From contig JAFOCY010000115.1 of NCBI GenBank assembly GCA_017380995.1, positions 1-18,199 on the forward strand: a DNA stretch of 18,199 nucleotides, read 5' to 3'. This DNA is from Oscillibacter sp. Its GTDB lineage: Bacteria; Bacillota; Clostridia; Oscillospirales; Oscillospiraceae. Below the pieces are notes generated by a model. That model searched no databases. It had not been told where the DNA came from and saw only the letters and a list, made by a program, of their open reading frames with translations. Made by a program: the position numbers and the translations under genes. This document shows, piece after piece, positions 7,564-15,693 of this stretch (position 1 is the first letter of the stretch; every line of letters begins with the position of its first letter).

Positions 7564-9657
7564 ATGCAAAAAGATTATCTTGAGCGGGTATATGCTGGCT
7601 TCCTTGGTATGAATGTGGGTATTCGTCTGGGTGCCCCTGTGGAACCCAATATTTGGTCCTATGAGCGCATCAAGGAGACTTACGGCGATATTCGCGGCTA
7701 TGTGAAAGATTACATCAACTTTGCGGCCGATGACGACGCCAACGGCCCGGTGTATTTCTTCCGCGCTCTGCGGGACAGCTCCCAAAATGGTGAGCTGACC
7801 CCTGAGTATGTGGCAAAAGCTTGGTTGAACTATGCCCGTGAGGGCATCGGTATGTTCTGGTGGGGCGGCTACGGCGTGTCCACTGAACACACCGCCTACC
7901 TCAACCTCCTCCACGGCATCCCCGCCCCCCAGTCCGGCTCTGCCGCCACCAACGGAAAGCTCCTTTCCGACCAGATCGGCGGTCAGATCTTCATCGACAC
8001 CTGGGGCCTGATCTGGCCCGGCCAGCCCACCAAGGCTGCCGATTATGCCGAAGCCGCAGCCAGTGTTTCCCATGATGGCGAGGGCCTGGCCGGTGCCCGC
8101 TTCATGGCTGCCGCCATTGCCCATGCCTTTGTGGAGAACGACGTGAAGAAGATCGTGGACCGGGCTCTGGAGGAAGTGGATCCTCAGTCCCTTTATGCCG
8201 CCGTGACCAAGGCGGTCATTGCTCATCACACCCAGCATCCCGATGACTGGGAGAGTTGCCTGATGATGCTCCACCGCGACTGGGGCTACGACAAGTACGG
8301 TGGAGTATGCCACATGATCCCCAACGCGGGCGTGTGCGTGCTGTCCATGCTCTATGGCGCCGGCGATTTCAACCGCACTGTGGAGATCGCCACCATGTGT
8401 TCCTGGGATACCGACTGCAACGCCGGCAACGTGGGTACCATTCTGGGCGTTATGACCGGCATCCAGGGTATCGGGGCCCACTACCGCAAGCCCATCAACG
8501 ACGGCATCGTCCTTTCCGGCATTACCGGCTACCTGAACATTCTGGATTTCCCCACCTACGCCAAGGAACTGGCACGCACTGGTTACGCCCTGGCAGGGGA
8601 GGAGGTCCCCGCAGAGCTGGAGACCACCGACGGCGAGCTGTACTTCGACTTTGAGATCCCCGGTTCCACCCATAATTTCCGCACCTCCGATCCCTTCCTC
8701 ATGACTGTTCAGGGCAGTGAAAAGCAGGCCTTTGCCGGCAAGGGAAGCCTGCGGGTCCTGGTGGACCGTGTGGTCCGCGGCCAGGGCGCCCGTATTTTCT
8801 ACAAGCCCTTCTACACCCGGGCAGATTTCTCCGATGAGCGGTATAAGCCCGCTTTCAGCCCCCAGGTGTACAGCGGCCAGATCATGGAGATGCAGGTGTA
8901 TTTTGACAAGTGGTTCGGCTGGGACACCGTTCAGGTCAGCCCCTATTTCCGAACCATGTCCGATAAAAAGATCCATACCCACGGCTTTACCAAGATCCAG
9001 CCCGACCAGTGGCAGAAGATATCCTGCGTCATCGAGGATACCTGCGGCGATGTGATCGATGAGATCGGCCTGGTCATTGAAGGTGATACCCCCTCTACCG
9101 TCAAGACTATCGGTGAGTTCTATATCGACGAATTCCGGGTCTACGGCAAAGCAAAGTATTCTGTGGATATGGCCAAACAGCGCAAGGAACTGGCCACCGT
9201 CACTCCCTTTATCGTCAATCACGGCGCATGGGAGATCGAAGACGGCCGGCTGAATCTGATGTGCTATCAGGAGAGCCTTGCCTACACCGGCAACTACTAC
9301 ACCAAAGATGTGAATATTCATGTAGATGTGGAAGTAGCCAACGGAGATAATGCCGTGTTGCTGCTGCGTGCCAGGGGTGCCATGCAGTCTTACATGGCTG
9401 GTTTTGACAAGGGCCAGATCTGCATCTGGAAGCAGGATTTTGGCATGGAAAAGCTGGTTTGCGCTCCGTTCAACGTGGAAAAAGGCCGTATTTATGGACT
9501 GGACTTCAAGGCAGAGGGCGATGTGCTGACGCTGCAGGTGGATGGAGAAACACTGCTTACGGTGCAGGACGACACTTACCACAGCGGTATGTGGGGCCTG
9601 GGCGCTTTGGCCATGGGCCGTAGCTATTTTGGCGGCATCCAGGTCAGCGAACTGTAA
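7564..9657 (+). CDS. Multidomain ADP-ribosylglycohydrolase with C-terminal beta-sandwich modules
   Basis: A 697-residue protein. Residues 1-345 are a second, divergent ARH/DraG domain: the early metal motif is ADDDANG (55-61), a GGYGVSTEHT segment lies at 101-110, and the late metal motif is CSWDTDCNAGNVG (279-291), as in a subgroup of ARH-like proteins with DTDCNAGN. About 355-530 looks like a galactose-binding-type carbohydrate module ending in 'FYIDEFRVYG' (519-528). About 545-697 looks like a concanavalin/LamG-type fold with 'FKAEGDVLTLQVDGETLL' (648-665) and 'GMWGLGAL' (675-682). There is no signal peptide, so the sugar-binding-like modules seem to act inside the cell, possibly holding a larger glycan-like substrate. 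The start follows AGGAG about seven bases upstream. The two ARH genes are probably co-transcribed (43-base gap). Module calls are from fold-like patterns and are less sure than the ARH call. Confidence 0.85.
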   Translation: MQKDYLERVYAGFLGMNVGIRLGAPVEPNIWSYERIKETYGDIRGYVKDYINFAADDDANGPVYFFRALRDSSQNGELTPEYVAKAWLNYAREGIGMFWWGGYGVSTEHTAYLNLLHGIPAPQSGSAATNGKLLSDQIGGQIFIDTWGLIWPGQPTKAADYAEAAASVSHDGEGLAGARFMAAAIAHAFVENDVKKIVDRALEEVDPQSLYAAVTKAVIAHHTQHPDDWESCLMMLHRDWGYDKYGGVCHMIPNAGVCVLSMLYGAGDFNRTVEIATMCSWDTDCNAGNVGTILGVMTGIQGIGAHYRKPINDGIVLSGITGYLNILDFPTYAKELARTGYALAGEEVPAELETTDGELYFDFEIPGSTHNFRTSDPFLMTVQGSEKQAFAGKGSLRVLVDRVVRGQGARIFYKPFYTRADFSDERYKPAFSPQVYSGQIMEMQVYFDKWFGWDTVQVSPYFRTMSDKKIHTHGFTKIQPDQWQKISCVIEDTCGDVIDEIGLVIEGDTPSTVKTIGEFYIDEFRVYGKAKYSVDMAKQRKELATVTPFIVNHGAWEIEDGRLNLMCYQESLAYTGNYYTKDVNIHVDVEVANGDNAVLLLRARGAMQSYMAGFDKGQICIWKQDFGMEKLVCAPFNVEKGRIYGLDFKAEGDVLTLQVDGETLLTVQDDTYHSGMWGLGALAMGRSYFGGIQVSEL

Positions 9658-9660
9658 TGC

Positions 9661-9699
9661 CTCAAAAACCACAGCGGATAGCCGCTGTGGTTTTTTGAG
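9661..9699 (+). terminator. Intrinsic terminator between the second ARH gene and ribokinase
   Basis: The arms at 9661-9677 and 9682-9699 pair through a CCACAGCGG/CCGCTGTGG core extended by A/T pairs, with a four-base loop and six T residues. It starts four bases after the stop codon of the multidomain ARH gene. It should end most transcripts, leaving the ribokinase gene on readthrough or on a promoter that I cannot identify in the following 48 bases. Confidence 0.85.
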
Positions 9700-9747
9700 C
9701 AAATTTCACAATAGATCAAATATAACATAGGAAAGGAACAGATCACC

Positions 9748-10629
9748 ATGAAGGTTTTGAATCTTGGGTCCATGAATTTGGATCTGGTCTATACGGTGGA
9801 TCACATTGTGCAGCCCGGAGAAACAGAGTCCTCTGTTTCCATGAGTACCTTCCTTGGAGGAAAGGGCATGAATCAGTCTGTTGCCTTGGCAAAAGCCGGC
9901 GTAGAGGTTTGGCAAGGTGGCATGATCGGTGAAGATGGGCAGCCCTTTCTGGATGCCTGCGGCGAGTTCGGAGTGCACGTGGATCTCATTGCCACTGTAG
10001 AGGGCAAGAGCGGCCATGCACTGATCCAAATCGATAAAAACGCACAAAACTGCATTCTGCTTTACGGCGGCGCCAATCAGAAACTCACGGAAACGTATGT
10101 GGACGAGGTACTGGGGCATTTTGAGAAGGGGGATGTTTTGCTGCTGCAAAATGAGGTAAATCTGCTGCCTTATATTGTAGATAAAGCTTTTGAGAGGGGA
10201 ATGTTCATTGCCCTCAATCCTTCTCCCTTTGATCAGAAACTGAAGGCGGTGGACATGAAGAAGGTCTCCCTGTTCCTTCTCAATGAGGTGGAGGGCGCAC
10301 AGGTCGCCGGTGTGACAGATCCCCAGGCCATTATCGACAAAATGCGGGAGATGTTCCCTCACGCTGGTATTGTGCTGACCCTGGGCAAGGACGGCGCTAT
10401 TTATGCCGATGCAACCCAGCAGCACTTCCAGCCGGTATTCCCTGTGAAGGCTGTGGATACGACTGCTGCCGGCGATACCTTTACCGGCTATTTCCTGGCG
10501 GGTTACACAGAGGGGATGCCCATTCCAGAGGTGCTGCGTATGAGTGCCAAAGCCTCTTCCATTGCAGTCTCCCGCGCCGGAGCCGTGCCTTCCATTCCTT
10601 GGCGGAAGGAAGTTTTGGCTGCTGAATAA
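9748..10629 (+). CDS. rbsK: Ribokinase (PfkB family carbohydrate kinase)
   Basis: A 293-residue cytoplasmic kinase that would phosphorylate ribose to ribose 5-phosphate, feeding the pentose phosphate pathway. The ribokinase signatures are intact: GSMNLDL (7-13), GGKGMNQ (37-43) for sugar binding, NPSP (147-150), NEVE (179-182) for magnesium, TLGKDGA (221-227), and DTTAAGDTF (247-255) with catalytic base Asp253 and the anion-hole residues just before it. The length is that of a normal ribokinase. GGAAAGGA precedes the ATG by about 11 bases. It follows the two glycohydrolases after a terminator and is the last gene of the set. A PfkB relative acting on another pentose or nucleoside cannot be excluded, but the motifs are closest to ribokinase. 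Confidence 0.88.
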   Translation: MKVLNLGSMNLDLVYTVDHIVQPGETESSVSMSTFLGGKGMNQSVALAKAGVEVWQGGMIGEDGQPFLDACGEFGVHVDLIATVEGKSGHALIQIDKNAQNCILLYGGANQKLTETYVDEVLGHFEKGDVLLLQNEVNLLPYIVDKAFERGMFIALNPSPFDQKLKAVDMKKVSLFLLNEVEGAQVAGVTDPQAIIDKMREMFPHAGIVLTLGKDGAIYADATQQHFQPVFPVKAVDTTAAGDTFTGYFLAGYTEGMPIPEVLRMSAKASSIAVSRAGAVPSIPWRKEVLAAE

Positions 10630-10722
10630 CGCGCACCCGGGGTTCAGACAGCATAAAGACTTTCCTTATCTGCAGAAAGCATATCCATAAAAAATGATTT
10701 TGGCACATATGGCATTTTTGTC

Positions 10723-10752
10723 TTGGCAGGAATGGAGTGGCTCCAGTATAAT
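10723..10752 (+). promoter_or_regulatory. Sigma-A promoter of citC-citXG
   Basis: A -35 TTGGCA (10723-10728) and a perfect -10 TATAAT (10747-10752) are separated by 18 bases. The start site would lie about 25 bases before the ATG at 10783. No convincing terminator for the preceding ribokinase gene is seen between 10630 and 10722, so some readthrough into this operon is possible. Confidence 0.75.
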
Positions 10753-10782
10753 AAGCATCATAAACAAAACCGGAGGAGATTT

Positions 10783-11793
10783 ATGGAATCGATTATTGTG
10801 CGTCCTATTGCCCTGGATTTTGCTCCGGAGCGCCTGGAGCTGGAAGCCTTTCTTGCGGCCCACCACCTAAATCTGGAAGCGGATGTGGAGAAGGCCTTTG
10901 GCCTTTACGATGCAGAGGATACCCTGCAGGGCTGTGGTTGTGCTGCGGGACGGGTTTTGAAATGCTTTGCCATTGATGATAGTCTTCGGGGGCAAAATGG
11001 TCTTGGACTGCTGATCTCTCATTTGAACAATGATCGGTTTGCCGCGGGATTTGACCATCTTTTTGTAATGACCCGGCCCCATAACCGGGAGCTGTTTGAA
11101 GGCTGTGGGTTCTTTCCTGTGGCACAGACGGAAACGGTCCTGCTTTTAGAAAACCGTCGTCGGGGCATCCAGCGCTTTTTGGAGCACTTGCCGAAGGCAC
11201 CCCAGGATGCAAAGCGCATCGGTGCTCTTGTGATGAACTGCAATCCCTTTACGCTGGGGCACCAGAGCCTGATCTGCCATGCATCCCGGCAGTGTGACTG
11301 GCTGTATGTTTTTGTGGTGGAGGAGGACCGCTCTGTATTTCCCTTTGCCCACCGCATCGATCTGGTGCGGCAAGGAGTGGCAGATTTGCCCAATGTCTGT
11401 GTGTGTCCCAGCGGACCGTATATGATCTCCGCTATGACCTTTCCGACGTATTTTCTCAAAGAAACGGAAGATCCCTCCGTTGTGCAAAGTGAGCTGGATC
11501 TCACGGTGTTCGGAACGCATATCGCTCCTGCCCTTGGTATTACTGTACGCTTTGCCGGAACGGAGCCTCTGGATGCAGTCACAAAGATATATAATGAAAC
11601 GATGGCATCCCTTCTGCCCCGCTTTGGTGTTGCCTTCTGCGAGGTAGAGCGAGTACACGCCGGAGGAGAAGTGATCAGCGCTTCCCGGGTACGGGCTCTT
11701 TTGAAGGATGGCGACTGGGCCGAGGTGCAGACATTGGTGCCGGAAACCACGGCGGCATATTTGATGGACCGGTTTGGAGGAAACATCTCATGA
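10783..11793 (+). CDS. citC: [Citrate (pro-3S)-lyase] ligase CitC
   Basis: A 336-residue enzyme that acetylates the thiol of the prosthetic group on CitD with acetate and ATP, turning inactive citrate lyase into its active acetyl form. Residues 1-125 form the GNAT-like N-terminal domain ('HNRELFEGCGFFPVAQTE', 100-117). The nucleotidyltransferase domain follows, with NCNPFTLGHQ (152-161) as its nucleotide-binding signature and ISASRVR (298-304) as the late motif. GGAGGAG at 10772-10778 fixes the start at 10783; an upstream in-frame extension has no ribosome-binding site and would overlap the promoter. The last four bases overlap the start of citXG (ATGA), indicating coupled translation. Length agrees with the family. 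Confidence 0.93.
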   Translation: MESIIVRPIALDFAPERLELEAFLAAHHLNLEADVEKAFGLYDAEDTLQGCGCAAGRVLKCFAIDDSLRGQNGLGLLISHLNNDRFAAGFDHLFVMTRPHNRELFEGCGFFPVAQTETVLLLENRRRGIQRFLEHLPKAPQDAKRIGALVMNCNPFTLGHQSLICHASRQCDWLYVFVVEEDRSVFPFAHRIDLVRQGVADLPNVCVCPSGPYMISAMTFPTYFLKETEDPSVVQSELDLTVFGTHIAPALGITVRFAGTEPLDAVTKIYNETMASLLPRFGVAFCEVERVHAGGEVISASRVRALLKDGDWAEVQTLVPETTAAYLMDRFGGNIS

Positions 11794-13145
11794 TCCACCC
11801 TCTTTTTCTGAAAGGGCAGGATGCTGCTTTGCAGCAGATCCTTCTGAGAAGGGAAGCGCGGGTTCAAACACAGCGGGAGCTTTTACACCACGGCAGATGC
11901 CTGGTAAGCTTTTCTATGAATATTCCGGGACAGCGCAAACAGTTTCCTCTGGAGCAAAAAAGCTTTGAGGAAGGGCTTTGCCTGCTGCGTGAGCAGTTTT
12001 CGGGGCAGCTTTTGGAACAGCAGCTATACAGCGGGCTGACCGGAGATGAGGCCATGCTTCTTTTGGACCTGGAACCATCTCAGGTAAAGGCGGTTACCAC
12101 TGCGTTGGAGGAGACGCATCCTTTGGGAAGACTCTGGGATATGGATGTGCTGGACAGGGAAGGAAAAAGTCTTTCCCGCATCGCTCTGGGCTATCCGGCA
12201 CGGCGGTGTTTGGTCTGCGGAGCGGCAGCGAAAGAGTGCGGCCGCAGTCGAAAACACAGCTATGAGGAGCTTTTTGGCTGCGCCGTAACGATCATGCATG
12301 ACTATTTCCGGGACCGGAGGGCCCAGGAAGTTGGGTGCTGTGCGGTGAAGGCGGTGCTCAGTGAGGTTTCTGTAACGCCCAAACCGGGCCTGGTAGACCG
12401 GAAGGACAGCGGATCCCACTCCGATATGGATTTTTTTACTTTTATGGATAGTGCCGCTGCCCTGAGCCCCTGGTTTCCCCGTTTTTTCCGGGCTGGCTGG
12501 GACAATGAAACTGGCCTTTTTTCCGCACTGCGCAAAATGGGTCAGCAGGCAGAGCGGGAGATGTTTGCCGCCACGGGCGGCGTAAATACCCATAAAGGAC
12601 TGATTTTCTCCATGGCCATCCTTTGCGGCGCATTGGGTCGGGCGATGGCGGAGCATTTTCCGCAAACTCCTGAACGGGAAGCGGTTTTGGACATCGTCCG
12701 AGACCTTGGGAAGGAATCACTGGGGGATTTTGACAGGAAAGAGGCGGAGACAGCCGGTCTTCGGTGTCACCGCCATCATGGGATCCTCGGTATTCGTGGG
12801 GAAGCCGCAGAGGGATTTCCTGCAGTATTTGGAATAGGCCTTCCCACGCTGGAGCACTGGCTGGAGCAGGGAAGTGCTCTCAATGACGCAGCGGCGGCAA
12901 CGCTGATTGCCCTTATTGCCGGGGTGGTGGATACCAACATGATCCACCGCGGCGGACAGGATGAAGCGCTGCTGCGAAGAAAAGAGGCGTCCGAACTGCT
13001 GAGACGTCTGACACCGGAAAATATCACCGCAGAGCTGGAGGAACTGAACAGAGAATATATCCGCCGTCATCTCAGTCCCGGAGGCTGCGCGGATCTTTTA
13101 GCCCTGACGCTGTTTATTCACTTTATAGAGCAGAATTGCAGATGA
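11790..13145 (+). CDS. citXG: CitX-CitG fusion: citrate lyase holo-synthase and triphosphoribosyl-dephospho-CoA synthase
   Basis: A 451-residue bifunctional protein. Residues 1-170 are CitX, which transfers the phosphoribosyl-dephospho-CoA group to CitD: 'LLRREARVQTQRELL' (18-32), GRLWDMDV (113-120) and a Cys-containing segment with Cys140, Cys143, Cys150 and GRSRKH (151-156). From about 175 to the end is CitG, which makes the precursor from ATP and dephospho-CoA: TPKPGLVDR (196-204), GVNTHKG (264-270), GIRGEAAEGFP (334-344) and DTNMIHRGG (381-389). The two activities act one after the other, so the fusion joins consecutive steps; the same fusion is known in some other bacteria, for example Haemophilus. 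GGAGG at 11776-11780 precedes the ATG, which overlaps the citC stop. A strong terminator follows about 30 bases after the stop. Confidence 0.92.
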   Translation: MIHPLFLKGQDAALQQILLRREARVQTQRELLHHGRCLVSFSMNIPGQRKQFPLEQKSFEEGLCLLREQFSGQLLEQQLYSGLTGDEAMLLLDLEPSQVKAVTTALEETHPLGRLWDMDVLDREGKSLSRIALGYPARRCLVCGAAAKECGRSRKHSYEELFGCAVTIMHDYFRDRRAQEVGCCAVKAVLSEVSVTPKPGLVDRKDSGSHSDMDFFTFMDSAAALSPWFPRFFRAGWDNETGLFSALRKMGQQAEREMFAATGGVNTHKGLIFSMAILCGALGRAMAEHFPQTPEREAVLDIVRDLGKESLGDFDRKEAETAGLRCHRHHGILGIRGEAAEGFPAVFGIGLPTLEHWLEQGSALNDAAAATLIALIAGVVDTNMIHRGGQDEALLRRKEASELLRRLTPENITAELEELNREYIRRHLSPGGCADLLALTLFIHFIEQNCR

Positions 13146-13174
13146 CCTTATATTCTGCCGATGATCATTTTAGG

Positions 13175-13219
13175 AATCAAAAACGGATCTGCCTGTTACA
13201 GGCAGATCCGTTTTTGATT
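13175..13219. terminator. Shared bidirectional terminator between citXG and citF
   Basis: Two arms of 22 bases (13175-13196 and 13198-13219) are perfect inverted repeats around a single central base, so the practical hairpin has a GC-rich stem with a loop of about seven bases. AAAAA and TTTTT runs flank the stem on the two sides, giving a U tract whichever strand is transcribed. It lies between the convergent citXG and citF stop codons. Confidence 0.88.
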
Positions 13220-13229
13220 GATGGAAGAT

Positions 13230-14786
13230 TTATTTTTTGATCTCGCGGATCACATCAATGACACTGCCATCCCGATACTCTACCACGCAGACCACGCGGT
13301 CGGTGGTCTCGATGGGCTGAGGAACACCGGTAAGAGACTCGGCCATCTTCTGAAGATGCTCAATGGTGACCAGTTTCAATCCAGCCTTGCTGAGATCTTC
13401 CTTCAGTTCTTCATAGTGGCGATGACGGGGATTAAGTGCGATGCCAGCCTCGGTTACCACCGCGGCCACCGTCTCACCGGGAGTGCAGCAGGTAAAGACC
13501 CGCTTGGTGACAGAGGGGGTACGGCCGCGAACGATAGGCAGGCACACAATGGAGATATCGGCGCCGGCGGAAACGTCGGGACCACCGCCAAGGCCGCCCA
13601 TCATCTCACCGGAGGAGCCGGTGAGAATATTGACATTAAAGTCCGTGTCCACTTCCAGCGCGGCGAGAATACCGAAGGTCAGCTTATCCAGCATGGCACC
13701 CTTGGTGTGGGCATTGGAGTAAACAGCGTTGTCGATCTCCACAATATTGGGATTTTCCACGATAGCCCGGGCGGCTACGGAGTCGAAGCACTGGCTGCAC
13801 TCCAGCACGCGGACAAGGCCCTTGTGGTACATCTCCACGATGCTGGCAGTCATGCCGCCAAGAGCAAAGCTTGCCTTGATGCCCTTTTCTTCCATGTGCT
13901 TGGCCAGATAATTGGTGCAGGCAATGGAGATGGCACCGGCACCGGTCTGAAAACCGAATCCATCCTTGAATCGCCGGGAAGCCGCCATCACATCGGCACT
14001 TCGCTGGGCGATCATCAAGTCACGGGGATTTTTGGTCATGCGGGTAGCGCCCTTGCCGATTTTTTCGGGGTCACCGATCTCGTCTACTTTGCAAACCACA
14101 TCCACATACTGCTGGGAGATGCTGGCAGGGACACAGGGATAGTCCACCAGGTAGTCGGTAATGACCACGACCTTGGCGGCGGAGGTAGCGTCGATGAAAG
14201 AGTAGCCCAGAGCGCCGCAGGCATTGGGGCCGATCTGGCCGGTAGCATTGCCGTATTCATCGGCGGCAGAGGCACCGATGAAGGCCACATCGATGTTCAG
14301 TTCACCGGCCTCGATGGCCCGAGGACGGCTGCCGTGGGGACGAAGGATGACAGGCTGATCCATCAGACCTTCCAGAACCGCATCACCCAGTTCGCCGCGG
14401 ATGCCGCTGGCTTCGATGGAGGTGATGGTGCCGTCCTTGACAAAGTCCACGATAGAGGGATTTTTGATATTCACCACAGCGCTGGGGGCAAACTTCAAAT
14501 TCTTGATGCCCAGGGCGCGGATCGCCAGCAGTACCTGGCCGATGATCTTGTCGCCCTCGCGGAAACTGTGATGGAAAGAGATGGTCATGCCGTCAGTCAG
14601 TCCCACACGGCGAATGGCATCTTCCAGAGAATAAGTAAGCTTTTCCGTGTCAGAGGTAGTCTTCCCGGCGCAGCGGAGAGACCGTACGGGCGTGGTGGAA
14701 GGGGAGCCGTCGTAGGCACCGGTATAGGGGCGGACAACATAATCGCCGATTTTTTCGGGAATTTCCCGGCCAACTGCGTTGATCAT
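13230..14786 (-). CDS. citF: Citrate lyase alpha subunit, citrate CoA-transferase
   Basis: A 518-residue subunit that exchanges the acetyl group on the CitD prosthetic group for citrate, making citryl-ACP. It begins MINAVGREIPEKIGDYVV, the usual CitF start, and carries typical CoA-transferase-like segments: 'GASAADEYGNATGQIGPNACG', 'DVAFIGASAADEYGN', 'GFGFQTGAGAIS' and 'GGLGGGPDVSAGAD'. The ATG at 14786 lies one base after the citE stop, with AAAGGATGG about nine bases before it, so I reject a 22-codon longer frame that would overlap citE. Length agrees with the family. It is the last gene of the minus-strand citD-citE-citF operon and ends next to the shared terminator. Confidence 0.95.
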   Translation of the reverse strand: MINAVGREIPEKIGDYVVRPYTGAYDGSPSTTPVRSLRCAGKTTSDTEKLTYSLEDAIRRVGLTDGMTISFHHSFREGDKIIGQVLLAIRALGIKNLKFAPSAVVNIKNPSIVDFVKDGTITSIEASGIRGELGDAVLEGLMDQPVILRPHGSRPRAIEAGELNIDVAFIGASAADEYGNATGQIGPNACGALGYSFIDATSAAKVVVITDYLVDYPCVPASISQQYVDVVCKVDEIGDPEKIGKGATRMTKNPRDLMIAQRSADVMAASRRFKDGFGFQTGAGAISIACTNYLAKHMEEKGIKASFALGGMTASIVEMYHKGLVRVLECSQCFDSVAARAIVENPNIVEIDNAVYSNAHTKGAMLDKLTFGILAALEVDTDFNVNILTGSSGEMMGGLGGGPDVSAGADISIVCLPIVRGRTPSVTKRVFTCCTPGETVAAVVTEAGIALNPRHRHYEELKEDLSKAGLKLVTIEHLQKMAESLTGVPQPIETTDRVVCVVEYRDGSVIDVIREIKK

Positions 14787-14787
14787 A

Positions 14788-15693
14788 TCAGAGTACCATC
14801 CTTTCCACATTGATGCCGGCAGCTTCGGCCTGAGCCAGCGTAGTGCGGGCACGCAGCTCCATAGGCTTGTCGATCATGCCGCCATCCAGTGTAACGGCGC
14901 CCTTGCCGGCCTGCTTGCCCTCTTCTACGGCCTTGAGGACTCGCAGGGCATACTTGATCTCTTTCATGCTGGGAGTAAAATAGCTGTTGACCACATCGAT
15001 CTGACGGGGATGCACCACCGTCTTTCCGTCAAAGCCCAGATTCTTGGCAAGAGCCGTGTCGGCGCGCAGACCTTCTTCGTCGTTGATGTCGCTGAAAACA
15101 ATGTCCAGCGCATCCACACCGGCAGCGCGGCAGGCCAGCAGCACAGCATTGCGGGCATAGAACACTTCCAGACCGGCTTTGGTGCGCTGGGCCTTCAAGC
15201 TGGCGGTGAGGTCTTCGGCAGCAACGGAGAGTGCCACCACACGCGGGTCTGCCATGGCGATCTCCTGTGCATTGAGCACGCCCATGTAAGACTCGATGTT
15301 GCAGATGAGTTCGATCTTGCCGACTTCCAGACCCACGGCCTCTTCGATTTCGGCAATGTGGCGGGAAATGGCCTGGACCTCCCGGGCGTATTCTACCTTG
15401 GGGATACGGATGCAGTCAGGATTGGCGCGAACTGCGGCCTGCAGATCTTGCTCCAGCTCTTCGGAGTAGATGCCGTTGACCCGGATGCAGATATACTTGC
15501 CCTCAGGGCGGTGCTCCTTGAGCATGCGGTAGACAAGAAGACGGGCGGCATCCTTCTCGCTGGCAGGAACAGAGTCCTCCAGATCGTAAACAAGCATATC
15601 TTCGTTGTAGAAAATAGCCTGGATCATATTCACCGGAGTAGAGCCGCTGGCGTACAGGCCGGTGCGCTTGAGACGGATGGTTTTCTCAGCCAT
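14788..15693 (-). CDS. citE: Citrate lyase beta subunit, citryl-CoA lyase
   Basis: A 301-residue TIM-barrel lyase of the HpcH/HpaI-CitE superfamily that cleaves citryl-ACP to oxaloacetate and acetyl-ACP in a magnesium-dependent step. Visible family motifs are YDLEDSVP (36-43), RVNGI (71-75), the metal ligand Glu134 in 'CNIES', AAED (158-161) in place of the more usual GAED, SDINDEEGL (201-209) and GFDGKTVVHPRQI (220-232). The ATG at 15693 follows AAAGGAGG with about eight bases of spacing and overlaps the end of citD by eight bases, so translation is likely coupled. A longer in-frame extension is rejected, as it would run into citD with no ribosome-binding site. Confidence 0.95.
   Translation of the reverse strand: MAEKTIRLKRTGLYASGSTPVNMIQAIFYNEDMLVYDLEDSVPASEKDAARLLVYRMLKEHRPEGKYICIRVNGIYSEELEQDLQAAVRANPDCIRIPKVEYAREVQAISRHIAEIEEAVGLEVGKIELICNIESYMGVLNAQEIAMADPRVVALSVAAEDLTASLKAQRTKAGLEVFYARNAVLLACRAAGVDALDIVFSDINDEEGLRADTALAKNLGFDGKTVVHPRQIDVVNSYFTPSMKEIKYALRVLKAVEEGKQAGKGAVTLDGGMIDKPMELRARTTLAQAEAAGINVERMVL

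Noticed and set aside
7465..9702. A 745-codon open frame on the minus strand, antisense to the multidomain ARH gene
   Set aside because: It mirrors the codon bias of the plus-strand gene, is rich in His/Gly/Leu in the manner of an antisense shadow, shows no known domain, and crosses the end of one gene and a terminator.
9695..9726. Promoter TTGAGC...TATAAC before ribokinase
   Set aside because: The spacer is 20 bases and the -35 lies within the terminator's T run; too weak to call.
10701..10720. Sigma-54-like -24/-12 promoter (TGGCAC...GGCA) before citC
   Set aside because: The GG and GC dinucleotides are separated by 8 bases, not the required 10, and a good sigma-A promoter lies just downstream.
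13218..14813. A 531-codon plus-strand frame antisense to citF
   Set aside because: It begins within the terminator region and has no recognisable motifs, while citF on the opposite strand is unmistakable.
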